64,000 nucleotides of DNA from Desulfomicrobium apsheronum. GTDB lineage: Bacteria > Desulfobacterota > Desulfovibrionia > Desulfovibrionales > Desulfomicrobiaceae. A program made the position numbers and the translations under genes. Numbering within the stretch: position 1 is the first letter of the stretch; each line of letters begins with the position of its first letter. Below, one piece after another: positions 35,517 to 43,661 of the stretch. The notes below the pieces were generated by a model. It was not told the origin of the DNA, did not search any database, and saw only the letters and a program-made list of their open reading frames with translations. The stretch lies in the NCBI RefSeq assembly GCF_900114115.1, contig NZ_FORX01000003.1, forward strand, positions 186,001 to 250,000, in the 5' to 3' direction.

Positions 35517-35518
35517 AT

Positions 35519-36196
35519 ATGGCATCAACTCAACGCCCCATTCTCTGTCAAAAAGTCGCAGACATGCTTAAAGGGACATCTTTTTCCGTTGGAGACCGGC
35601 TGCCCGGCGAGCGCCGCCTCGCGGAGATGTTCGACACCAGCCGCAACACCATTCGCGAAGTGCTCTGCAACCTCGAAACCATGGGCTATGTGGAAATTCG
35701 CCAAAAGAGCGGATGCTACCTCAAAAGCAAGGATGGCCGCATCAGCTGGAATCAACTCCGCAGACGCAAGTCGCAAATCGCCACGCGGCAGATTCTGGAC
35801 ACCCTGACTCTGGTGATTCCAACTCTCGCCCGCGAACAGGCCTCCCGGTTAACCACCTCGGATGTCGATACGCTGGAAAGCGCCACTGCCCGCCTAGGCG
35901 AAGCCATCGTCAATTTCGACAGCACCGTCTTCACCCGGGCCTACATCGCCTTTTTTCTGGCTTTGGCGAAAATCTCGGCCAACGACTACCTGATCTTGCT
36001 CATGAAGGAACTCCAGGCTGCGGCGCACAACCTGGAGCACGCAGGAACCGGGCTGGCCGAAGTGCAGACAGGCTTTCTCTTCGAGTACCATGTGGAGCTT
36101 TTCAACGCTCTGAAGAGTTCCAGAGCCGACGAGGCCGAAAAACTGGCCCTTCAGTGCATGCACACCTTTGCCTCCATCGTGCTTCCCGGGGAATGA
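35519..36196 (+). CDS. FadR/GntR-family transcriptional regulator
   Basis: DNA-binding regulator of 225 residues. The winged helix (residues 8-70) contains SVGDRLPGERRLAEMFDTSR and NTIREVLCNLETMGYVEIR, typical of the GntR family; the rest is an all-helical FCD-like effector domain. ATG 35519 is chosen because the helix-turn-helix then starts at the usual distance; a TTG at 35471 would add 16 residues. The ribosome-binding site is weak and overlaps the operator. The palindromes TGGT-N3-ACCA upstream match known sites of FadR-subfamily members. It probably controls the downstream genes up to tonB; effector unknown. Confidence 0.85.
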   Translation: MASTQRPILCQKVADMLKGTSFSVGDRLPGERRLAEMFDTSRNTIREVLCNLETMGYVEIRQKSGCYLKSKDGRISWNQLRRRKSQIATRQILDTLTLVIPTLAREQASRLTTSDVDTLESATARLGEAIVNFDSTVFTRAYIAFFLALAKISANDYLILLMKELQAAAHNLEHAGTGLAEVQTGFLFEYHVELFNALKSSRADEAEKLALQCMHTFASIVLPGE

Positions 36197-36213
36197 CCGA
36201 ACGGAAAGCTGAA

Positions 36214-36462
36214 ATGAAGCGAAGAGAATTTTTCAGCCGTTTTGTTCCCGTCTTGGACCAGACGGTGGATGCAGCGAAAACACCGAAGCAGACGGTACTG
36301 CCCACACGGATCCGCCTGACCGAGAATGAACGTTTTCTCCGCGCCATGGCCCTGGGGATCGATCCGGCAACTGTGACGCCTGGGCAATTGGAAAACCTGG
36401 TTCCGGACCCGGAACTACAATCAACACCATCGAAGAAAGAGCAGTTGGACAGCGAGGCTTGA
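36214..36462 (+). CDS. Small protein with RREFF start, unknown
   Basis: Protein of 82 residues starting MKRREFFSRF, which resembles a twin-arginine motif (RRxFF) but is not followed by a hydrophobic stretch, so export is unlikely. The rest is polar, with an RLTENERFLRAMALGIDP helix. No family is recognised. GGAAAG lies upstream of ATG 36214; an ATG at 36193 overlaps the regulator stop and is the alternative. The position between regulator and membrane protein suggests an accessory or maturation role (inference). Confidence 0.5.
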   Translation: MKRREFFSRFVPVLDQTVDAAKTPKQTVLPTRIRLTENERFLRAMALGIDPATVTPGQLENLVPDPELQSTPSKKEQLDSEA

Positions 36463-36497
36463 TCATCCTCCCTGGAAACTCGCTAAGGAGTTACGAC

Positions 36498-37901
36498 ATG
36501 GACAATAGTAGCGTGAGCTACCTTGAAAGCCGGAAGCTGGTCAAACGCTGGAGCGGCCCGATCCCGGCACTGGTCAATACATTCCTCATCCTGGCGTTTT
36601 TCTACGCCACGTGGTGGATATTCCAGGACCCACGCGGCCTGATGCGCATGTATACCCCATATGTGGGCTACATGGTCTGCCGCTGGCTCCTCATCCTCTT
36701 CATCTGGCTGGCCTACATTTTCGACTTCTGGCCATTCAAAAGAAGCTGGCTCAACAAGACCCATCCACTGATCAAAGGGGCGGTACTCACGTTGGTTAGC
36801 GTGGCGGCCATGATCATCCTGATGAAGGGCTTCTTTGTTGAAATCCTCGGTAATTTCGGCATCGCCTACTTCAACCCTGACCGGCTGATGGCCATGGGCA
36901 TCACGGAATTCTACGCCATCGAGTATGCGGCGGAAGCCATCATGATGTTTGCGGCCATCGCATCCTGGCTCTCTCCGAGCTGGGTGGTGGCCTGTGAAAA
37001 CGCCCCGTGGCAGAAGCTTGGCCAGCCAGCGCGCGGCATCACCATCGTTCTGGTGACCTTCTTCCTCAGCATGATTGTGTACTTTGTGACCATGCATTCC
37101 CACATGGCCATCCTCTTCTACCCCTGGCAAAAGTTTACGGCCATCTGTCCGCCCTACTGGGAAGAATTCGCCAACACGGTTTCCGGCAACTTCCACATAG
37201 CCTGGATCATGTGCTGTACCGTGGTGGTCTGGCTGTACGAAACCATTTGGGAACGCTACCCCTTCAACCTGATCAAACATGACGGACTACGCCGCGTCAC
37301 CTCCTTCTTCGGCATCATCGCCATCGCAGTGGCCTTGTGTTTCTTCCTGTTCTACGCCCAGGATCTTGTTTGGGGCGCGACCATTCGCGGGACCCGCCGC
37401 CTCATGGCTCCGGACTGGCGCTGGTTGCATGTCGGTGAAATGGCGATCTTCTGGCTCGTGCCCACCTTGTTTCTGAACTTCTACTGCAACAACTGGCCGA
37501 CCAAATTCAGCCGCCCTGTCAATGTCTGCATCCGCACCCTGCTGACCGCTGCGTTGGCCGTGGTGGTGTACGTGATCTACTACAAGACCTCGCATCTGTT
37601 CCTGGGCACGCAGAAAGGCTTCTCCCATCCCCAGCAGTTCCCCATGATTCCCATGATCTGGCTTATCAACATCTTCCTGATCAACGTCTGGTTCATGGAC
37701 GGCTGGCCAGGTTGGAAGGCCGTGCAGAAGACCGAGGCCGAACTGGAAAACCACCAGAATGACGTTGTGGCCAGCGACGTGAAGTGGACGCAGGGCATCG
37801 CCAAAGGCCTTGGCATCGGCCTTGTCGCGGGAGCGCTGCTCTATTTCGCCATCATCAAAGCCCTGCCCTGGGTGGGTGCCAACATCACCATCATCAAGTA
37901 A
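36498..37901 (+). CDS. Polytopic membrane protein, unknown
   Basis: Integral membrane protein of 467 residues with about eleven hydrophobic helices, rich in Trp, Phe and Tyr. Histidines in or near helices (VTMHSHMAILFYPW, NFHIAWIMC, RWLHVGEMAIFW, KTSHLFLG) could bind a metal or haem. No transporter family is recognised. AAGGAG lies 7 bases before the ATG. The next gene, an exported metallo-hydrolase, starts 24 bases downstream, and the pair probably works together at the inner membrane, the hydrolase outside and this protein as its membrane partner (inference). Confidence 0.65.
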   Translation: MDNSSVSYLESRKLVKRWSGPIPALVNTFLILAFFYATWWIFQDPRGLMRMYTPYVGYMVCRWLLILFIWLAYIFDFWPFKRSWLNKTHPLIKGAVLTLVSVAAMIILMKGFFVEILGNFGIAYFNPDRLMAMGITEFYAIEYAAEAIMMFAAIASWLSPSWVVACENAPWQKLGQPARGITIVLVTFFLSMIVYFVTMHSHMAILFYPWQKFTAICPPYWEEFANTVSGNFHIAWIMCCTVVVWLYETIWERYPFNLIKHDGLRRVTSFFGIIAIAVALCFFLFYAQDLVWGATIRGTRRLMAPDWRWLHVGEMAIFWLVPTLFLNFYCNNWPTKFSRPVNVCIRTLLTAALAVVVYVIYYKTSHLFLGTQKGFSHPQQFPMIPMIWLINIFLINVWFMDGWPGWKAVQKTEAELENHQNDVVASDVKWTQGIAKGLGIGLVAGALLYFAIIKALPWVGANITIIK

Positions 37902-37925
37902 GCACGGGAAAGAGGAGTAGAAACA

Positions 37926-39092
37926 ATGAGCACAAACAGAAATAACATAAGCAGACGCGACTTCGTGAAGGGCGCTGCTACCGGGCTGGTGGCCGGCACG
38001 TTCGCAAGCATGGGCATGTACTCCTACAGCCCGTGGGCCTACAGCCAGCTTCCGAAAACGCAGCGCAATCAACAGGACTTCGGCACGTGCCGAAGCGTAC
38101 GCGTGACCAACATCTCGGAAACGAGCTGGTTCAATAACGCGCATCTCATCGGCGATATCCACGAAGCGGGCGGACTGCTCGTGAACCAGTACACTCTGAA
38201 CTGGGCCCCTCTCGCCAATGGCAAAGGATCTGGCAAAGGATCCTACGAGGAAGGCATAAGTACCATCAAGGACCTGCTGCCCCATGATCTTGAAAAAGCA
38301 TGGGAAATCCAGAAAAAGCTCTCCCTGCACCCGGAGAATCCGGGCGGCTACTCCTGCCTGCTCGAAGTAGAGGCTCTGGACGGCACTGTGCGCAAATTCC
38401 TGCTGGACACCGGCTGGTCCTACGAATGGATGGACAGCTGCTTTAAACGCGAGGGCATCGACCAAATGCTGCGCGATCAGGAAATCGAGGCGCTATTCAT
38501 CTCCCACGAGCACTGGGATCACTTCTGGGGCCTGCCTGTCACCATGAAGTATGACAACCGCATCCCATTGTACGTGCACGACGGTTTCTACAAGGAAGGC
38601 CTTCAATACATCAAAGACTCCGGATATAAGGGCGAGCCGGTCATCGTAAACAAGCCCGTGACCCAGATAGCCCCGGGCATGGCCCTGCTCAAATTCGATG
38701 TGCCCATCATCAATCGCGTCTTTGGCGAAACCTCTCTCGCCTTCAACATCAAGGACAAGGGGTTGGTCCTGGTCTCGGGGTGCAACCACCAGGGAATTCT
38801 CCAGTTTGCGGACTTCGCCTTCACCAATCTGAAGTATGACAATGACAAATTCTACGGCATCTACGGAGGGCTTCACATCTCCCCGTTCGAGGACTGGGAT
38901 CCAAAATACGACGATCTTGTCATTGCCCTTGGCCAGTGGGGTTTCGAACTCATCGGCTGCAACCACTGCACCGGGCATCTCACGGCCAAGAAGTTCGTCG
39001 AGGCGGGCTACCCCGTGGTGCGCGGCACTGCACGATTCCGCTCCGCTTCCGAGGACTACCTCGGCAACGGCGACAAGATAACCTTCGGCTGA
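37926..39092 (+). CDS. Tat-exported metallo-beta-lactamase-fold protein
   Basis: Protein of 388 residues with a twin-arginine signal (SRRDFVKG, residues 9-16, then a weakly hydrophobic stretch to about 35). The metal site is of the MBL type: SHEHWDHFWGL (HxHxDH, near residue 194), SGCNHQGI (near 281), GGLHISPF and GCNHCTGH (near 346). This combination is that of the dihydropterin-ribofuranosyl-aminobenzene phosphate synthase-like group, not of beta-lactamases. Export via Tat means it folds with metal in the cytoplasm and acts in the periplasm. GAGGAG lies before the ATG. Natural substrate unknown. Confidence 0.82.
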   Translation: MSTNRNNISRRDFVKGAATGLVAGTFASMGMYSYSPWAYSQLPKTQRNQQDFGTCRSVRVTNISETSWFNNAHLIGDIHEAGGLLVNQYTLNWAPLANGKGSGKGSYEEGISTIKDLLPHDLEKAWEIQKKLSLHPENPGGYSCLLEVEALDGTVRKFLLDTGWSYEWMDSCFKREGIDQMLRDQEIEALFISHEHWDHFWGLPVTMKYDNRIPLYVHDGFYKEGLQYIKDSGYKGEPVIVNKPVTQIAPGMALLKFDVPIINRVFGETSLAFNIKDKGLVLVSGCNHQGILQFADFAFTNLKYDNDKFYGIYGGLHISPFEDWDPKYDDLVIALGQWGFELIGCNHCTGHLTAKKFVEAGYPVVRGTARFRSASEDYLGNGDKITFG

Positions 39093-39113
39093 CACCACGC
39101 CGCCATGCACACA

Positions 39114-39139
39114 GCGCCCGGCCCTTCGGAGCCGGGCGC
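39114..39139 (+). promoter_or_regulatory. Intercistronic hairpin before the CobW-type gene
   Basis: GCGCCCGGC (39114-39122) and GCCGGGCGC (39131-39139) form a perfect GC stem with 8-base loop containing TTCGG, in the 66-base gap. There is no T run, so it is more likely a processing or stability element than a terminator. Confidence 0.55.
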
Positions 39140-39158
39140 GCATCACAAATCTTCGGAC

Positions 39159-40979
39159 ATGAACCTATCATCCATTCTCCCCCCCTTACGCCCCAAAGGC
39201 CAGCCCGTGGACACGCCCGTCCTGCTCTTGAACAGTCTGCTTGCAGCCTGCCGGCACAATGAATTCAAACGGCTCGTCGGCTGGAAAGGAATGGCCGTCT
39301 GCCCCAGGGGCACTGTCGCCTGGACCATGAAACTCCGCGGCCGTCCCGGCGTGTATGGGCTGCTGGCCGAAGCAACCGGGCTGGACGAATTTTCCCGAAA
39401 CGCCAAAATTGGCCTGTACTATTTCCCGGCGGAGGACGAACCGCTTCTCGAACACATGTCCCTGGCCGCGAACTTGGCCGCAACCCAGCCGGACTACATA
39501 GCACGCGTCCGCACCTTCTCGACCTCGCTGGAGTGGGCCGCGCCGTTTCGGATCGGGGCGGTCAGCGTCCATCTCCTCCGTAACGAAACCGCTCTTGCCA
39601 TCCAAGCCCAAGCCCTTGAACGGAAAATCTGCATCGCCAAGGACGGCGTCACCACGGAGTCCGGCGAGTGGGTCATCGCCCCGGGGGCACCCGAAGAGGA
39701 TTTCCCGGCCCACGACATCACCACGGATGTTTTTCTGGTCATTGGCGCTGCGGTATCCAACAGCCTTGCTTCCAGCCCGGCACGCTATGCCCGTGAGGAA
39801 CAGCCGAGCATGATCCCTGGTTACACCCGCAATGGCGAACGTATTCATTTTGACAAAACAAACACGGTCATCACCGACACTCTCGTCTGGGGAGAAGACG
39901 ACTCGGCACGTCGCCTTGCGTCCCACCTTCTCAAAAAAGACGCGCTCACCCCCGACCAGGTCGGCGCCATGCCACAGGCCATTGCTTCGGCCCTGCTCTG
40001 GAAAACTCACGACCTGACAACCCTGGGCTCAGATGCGGAATACGCCTACGCTTTCGACACCCGTCCCAGACTCATCGTGCTGAGCGGCTTCCTGGGAGCG
40101 GGCAAGACCACCTTCCTGAACCAATTGCTTGAGTACCACGCGTCCCGCGATGAAATCGTGGCCATCATCCAAAACGAAGTCGGACAAACCGGAGTGGACG
40201 GCAAACTTCTGGAAGGAGACGATTCCATCGTAGAAATTGACGAAGGCTGCGTGTGCTGCACCCTGGCCGGGAACCTGTCCAAGGGCATTGAGCAACTCAA
40301 GACGCGGTTCAATCCCAGAGTCATTGTCCTGGAGAGTACAGGTCTGGCCAACCCCTTCAACATTCTCAAGGAACTCGACACGCTTCGCTCCCTGGCACGC
40401 CTGGACTCGGTCACGACACTGGTTGATGCGGTCAACGCCCAGCAACTACTGGATACAAGCGATATCGCCATGAACCAGGTCAAGGCTGCGGACATCATCT
40501 TGCTGAATAAGTGCGACCTGGTGACCGACCAAGAGCGAGCCTCTCTTTTCCATCGCCTCCGCACCCTGAATTCCCGCGCGCACATAGCAGAAACTGAATA
40601 CGCGGCCATTAATCCAGCGACCCTGTACGATTCCGACCCCCTCGAGCACGACGCGCCCGGGCTCCAGTCCATATCCACCCCCTGCCCTCGACATATCCAT
40701 GCGATGGAAGAATTCACCTCCAGACGCTTTACCTTTGACGCACCCTTGAACAGGGAAGCCCTAATCCGGACCCTTGACCTTCTCCCCTCGGAAGTTTTTC
40801 GACTCAAGGGGATCGTGTCGCTGATCGGGCACGACCATGCTCAGGTCGTGCAATACGTTGCGGGAAGGCATGAATTGTCCAGTCTTGGCAAAAAGTTCGA
40901 GGACCAATCCTTCCTGGTCGCCATCGGCAAAAACATGAATCTCTCCCCGCTCGCGGCACTTCAGGAGGCGCACACATGA
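39159..40979 (+). CDS. CobW-type GTPase with 300-residue N-terminal extension
   Basis: Protein of 606 residues. From about residue 303 it is a COG0523 P-loop GTPase: GFLGAGKTTFLN (Walker A), the metal-binding motif CVCCTLAGNL (near 364), ESTGLANP and LNKCDLV; a CobW C-terminal domain follows (RRFTFDAPLNREAL to the end). COG0523 proteins deliver or handle zinc, cobalt or similar metals. Residues 1-300 are not part of the family and no domain is recognised there. The start at 39159 lacks a strong ribosome-binding site. The stop overlaps the exbB start (ATGA), coupling the GTPase to the TonB energy system. Confidence 0.82.
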   Translation: MNLSSILPPLRPKGQPVDTPVLLLNSLLAACRHNEFKRLVGWKGMAVCPRGTVAWTMKLRGRPGVYGLLAEATGLDEFSRNAKIGLYYFPAEDEPLLEHMSLAANLAATQPDYIARVRTFSTSLEWAAPFRIGAVSVHLLRNETALAIQAQALERKICIAKDGVTTESGEWVIAPGAPEEDFPAHDITTDVFLVIGAAVSNSLASSPARYAREEQPSMIPGYTRNGERIHFDKTNTVITDTLVWGEDDSARRLASHLLKKDALTPDQVGAMPQAIASALLWKTHDLTTLGSDAEYAYAFDTRPRLIVLSGFLGAGKTTFLNQLLEYHASRDEIVAIIQNEVGQTGVDGKLLEGDDSIVEIDEGCVCCTLAGNLSKGIEQLKTRFNPRVIVLESTGLANPFNILKELDTLRSLARLDSVTTLVDAVNAQQLLDTSDIAMNQVKAADIILLNKCDLVTDQERASLFHRLRTLNSRAHIAETEYAAINPATLYDSDPLEHDAPGLQSISTPCPRHIHAMEEFTSRRFTFDAPLNREALIRTLDLLPSEVFRLKGIVSLIGHDHAQVVQYVAGRHELSSLGKKFEDQSFLVAIGKNMNLSPLAALQEAHT

Positions 40980-41578
40980 ACCTGTTCCAGCAGGGCGGAC
41001 CAATGATGTGGCCGCTTCTCGCCATATCCACGGCAGCTCTCGCAGTCATGGCAGAACGCTTCGTGATATTCACCACGACACGATTCCCGAGCCGAGACAT
41101 GCTCACGTCCATCCTGGACATGCTCCGCCAGGACAAAAAAAATGGCGCACTTGAACTGGTTGAAAACAACGCACCGTTTTTCACAAAATTCTTCGCCGCC
41201 CTGCTCACAAAAGGCACGCCTCGACAACGCGAGGAACGTGCCCTGGTCGCCGGGGAGGAAATACTGTTCGAACTGAGCCGCCGCTTGGATTTCCTGGCCA
41301 CAGCCGCCACAACGGCCCCCCTCATGGGTCTGCTCGGCACGGTCATGGGTATGATCTCTGCGTTTTCCAGACTGGCAAACTCCGGCAACGTGGACATCAC
41401 CATGCTGGCTGGCGGCATCTGGCAGGCGCTGCTGACTACGGGCGCAGGACTGGGTATCGCCATCCCCTCGCTCCTGGCCCACCGCTGGCTCCTCCGCCAG
41501 CATGAAAAAACAGCCTTCGCCATGCAACAAACGGCTGCCCTGCTCCTGGACCAGATCTCCTCGGTGAATGAGCCGTGA
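40976..41578 (+). CDS. exbB: ExbB/TolQ-type proton channel protein
   Basis: Inner-membrane protein of 200 residues with three helices (about residues 10-30, 110-135 and 145-170). The conserved stretch RRLDFLATAATTAPLMGLLGTV and LLTTGAGLGIAIPSLLAHR match the MotA/TolQ/ExbB family. With ExbD and TonB encoded next it would use the proton gradient to energise an outer-membrane process. Both its ends overlap neighbouring genes by four bases. Confidence 0.9.
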   Translation: MNLFQQGGPMMWPLLAISTAALAVMAERFVIFTTTRFPSRDMLTSILDMLRQDKKNGALELVENNAPFFTKFFAALLTKGTPRQREERALVAGEEILFELSRRLDFLATAATTAPLMGLLGTVMGMISAFSRLANSGNVDITMLAGGIWQALLTTGAGLGIAIPSLLAHRWLLRQHEKTAFAMQQTAALLLDQISSVNEP

Positions 41579-42015
41579 TCTCGTTCAAACACAGCTCCCG
41601 GCACCCCGCCGCCCCGGACATCACTCCCCTTCTGGACGTAGTATTCATTCTTTTGATTTTCTTCGTAATTTCAGCGGTATTCACGGCCAGGGGCATGGAC
41701 ATGGCGTTACCGGATGCAGAGACGGCGCATCCGGTGTCAGGTAAGTCTCTGGAAATCGAACTCAGGTCGGACGGGTCCCTGTCCTGCGACGGTACTCCGG
41801 CTACCATGCGCGACCTCTCCTTCATTCTGGACCGTGCGGCGGTCCTGGCTCCAGCCAGCCAACCCGGTCGAATCCTGCTCAAGGCCTCGCCCGATGCGGA
41901 AGTGGCCCCTTTTGTGAAGGTGGTGGACATGGTGCGCAAGCACGGATTCAACAACCTGATCATCGGCACACGCGTCAACACATCCCCACCCGGCTTGGAC
42001 GGAGACATGCGGTGA
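41575..42015 (+). CDS. exbD: ExbD/TolR-type protein
   Basis: Protein of 146 residues with a single N-terminal helix containing the essential aspartate (PDITPLLDVVFILLIFFVIS, about residues 14-33) and a periplasmic domain. GTG start overlaps the exbB stop (GTGA). Partner of ExbB in the stator that drives TonB. Confidence 0.9.
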   Translation: MISFKHSSRHPAAPDITPLLDVVFILLIFFVISAVFTARGMDMALPDAETAHPVSGKSLEIELRSDGSLSCDGTPATMRDLSFILDRAAVLAPASQPGRILLKASPDAEVAPFVKVVDMVRKHGFNNLIIGTRVNTSPPGLDGDMR

Positions 42016-42539
42016 TACGCAGACCAGTGCTGGCCGCATCCATAGCGTTCTCTCTGTTCGCACACTTCCTGCTGATCCACATGAGCGGTCCTTCTGCCTC
42101 GGTCCGGGATGCAAATCAGATTCTTGTGCCTGCGGACTTCGACGTGGCCGCACTCTCCAGCGTCGATCCTTTGGGCCTGGGCCGTACGGTTGAGCAGGCT
42201 GCGGGCCATGACAACGAAGAAAAAAACAACCCGGACAAACGCAGACAGGCTCTCCGCCAATACGTCGCCTGCGTGCGCGAGGCCATCGAACAGCGCAAAT
42301 TCCAACCACGCCGCCAGGGCCTGGAAAACCTGATCGGCAACGCGCGCTACTCCGTCACCATCGCTCCAGATGGTTCCTTTAACGAGATTCGCTTGGTCCG
42401 CACATCTGGCGATGCCCTGCTGGACCGCACGGCCCAGCTCGGCATCCTCGCGGCCAGCGGCGTGGTAAAGCGCCCCAAGATCATCGGCAACGCCCCCCTT
42501 CACCTCTCCGTAACCGTCAAATACCAGCACTCGCTATAG
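42012..42539 (+). CDS. tonB: TonB-family protein
   Basis: Protein of 175 residues: a short N-terminal anchor (residues 7-24, including the conserved-type SxxxH: SLFAH), an unusually short linker without the Pro-rich Glu-Pro/Lys-Pro repeats of classical TonB, and a C-terminal TonB fold (ARYSVTIAPDGSFNEIRLVR, then a helix with LDRTAQ and the final strand). GTG start overlaps exbD. No TonB-dependent receptor is encoded in the window. Confidence 0.82.
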   Translation: MIRRPVLAASIAFSLFAHFLLIHMSGPSASVRDANQILVPADFDVAALSSVDPLGLGRTVEQAAGHDNEEKNNPDKRRQALRQYVACVREAIEQRKFQPRRQGLENLIGNARYSVTIAPDGSFNEIRLVRTSGDALLDRTAQLGILAASGVVKRPKIIGNAPLHLSVTVKYQHSL

Positions 42540-42905
42540 AAACGCCCACCATGTCCGGAAAACTGAAGCGAACGGATGGTTGATACAAACCGAGCTCGTC
42601 TACCAGCATGGACAAGCCTTCCCGCAAAATACTTCTCATCCTTGTCGAACCGCGCCCCTTGCCTTCAATCAACCCAGAAAAATCACGTGTCTGAATCTTG
42701 AAATCTGGCCAGCAGAAACCAGCGATCATGAGACACAGAGCAGCACGTCCCTGAAGTATTCAGAATATCGATTTGACACATTCAAGACCTGATCCTGCAG
42801 AACTAATGGTTGCCGACCGAGCCGGTCTGTACGTATGACAATGCACATGGTAAACAGACACACCTCGGAAACGACGACCTCTCCCTTCATTTCCAAGGAG
42901 GGCCC
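42540..42905. other. Gap after tonB without recognised gene
   Basis: 366 bases. No hairpin terminator with T run, no operator of the TGGT-N3-ACCA type and no convincing small gene were found; short frames here have no ribosome-binding sites. Confidence 0.4.
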
Positions 42906-43661
42906 ATGCTGAAAAAAGCGTTGATGTGTCTCGGATTCCTGCTCATGTGCATGCGGCCCCAAAGCGCCATCGCAGAATCCCTAGACATCTACTACTTTGA
43001 ATACCCTCCCTATTACCACCAACTTGCGAATGGCCAGGCATCTGGAATCATTGTCGATCTCGCACGCCAAGTTTTTGCTGCGGCCGGGGTCGAGCCGAAA
43101 TTTTCCTTCGTGCCCGCCAAAAGAATCCTGCATGAGATACAAAGCGGTCGTCCGGCAGCGTCCCTGGGCTGGTTCAAGACCGCCGAACGCGAACAGTTCG
43201 CCCACTTTTCTCTACCGATCTACGTGAACCGGCCAGTGGGGGTATTCTTCTTGCGGGAAAATGAACAAAGATTCCGCCCATACGACACCCTCGAAGGGCT
43301 GTTGCAGAACGGAAGCTTTTTTTTCGGAAGGGTACAGGGGTTCTCGGAAGGAGCACTGCTCGACGAAATGATCTCGAAGTACCAAGACAAAACGGTACAG
43401 GTCGCGGCTGATACCATACGTCTGCTCAAGATGCTTGAATCCAGACGCTTCGACTTCATGCTGATACCGCCCGAGGAAGTCGATGTCCTCCTGCAGGCGG
43501 CCCAGACGTCCAAGGACAAATTCAAGCTGCGCGCAATGAACGACATCCCGCAGGGCAATCTTCGTTACATCATATATTCCAAAGCCGTGGACCCCGATCT
43601 CATTCGCAGAATCGACCAAGCCATTGTCACCGAAATCGGCATGCTCCCAAACGGGCAGTAG
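42906..43661 (+). CDS. Periplasmic solute-binding protein, family 3-like
   Basis: Exported protein of 251 residues with a signal peptide (MLKKALMCLGFLLMCMRPQSAIA, cleavage after about residue 23 of that stretch). The mature part begins like amino-acid-type SBP_bac_3 proteins (YYFEYPPYYHQLANGQASGI) and has the second-lobe phrase LKMLESRRFDFMLIPPEEV. No permease or ATPase is adjacent, so it may act as a sensor or orphan receptor. AAGGAGG precedes the ATG at 42906. Confidence 0.75.
   Translation: MLKKALMCLGFLLMCMRPQSAIAESLDIYYFEYPPYYHQLANGQASGIIVDLARQVFAAAGVEPKFSFVPAKRILHEIQSGRPAASLGWFKTAEREQFAHFSLPIYVNRPVGVFFLRENEQRFRPYDTLEGLLQNGSFFFGRVQGFSEGALLDEMISKYQDKTVQVAADTIRLLKMLESRRFDFMLIPPEEVDVLLQAAQTSKDKFKLRAMNDIPQGNLRYIIYSKAVDPDLIRRIDQAIVTEIGMLPNGQ

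Larger units (their letters stand above)
35184..35518 (+). promoter_or_regulatory. Control region upstream of the GntR-type regulator
   Basis: 335-base gap holding a terminator (35269-35302) and three operator-like palindromes, listed separately. TATATT at 35344-35349 could be a -10 box, but its -35 (TTCCCC) is poor. The AT-rich part near 35420-35440 is another possible promoter position. No other gene is seen. Confidence 0.5.
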
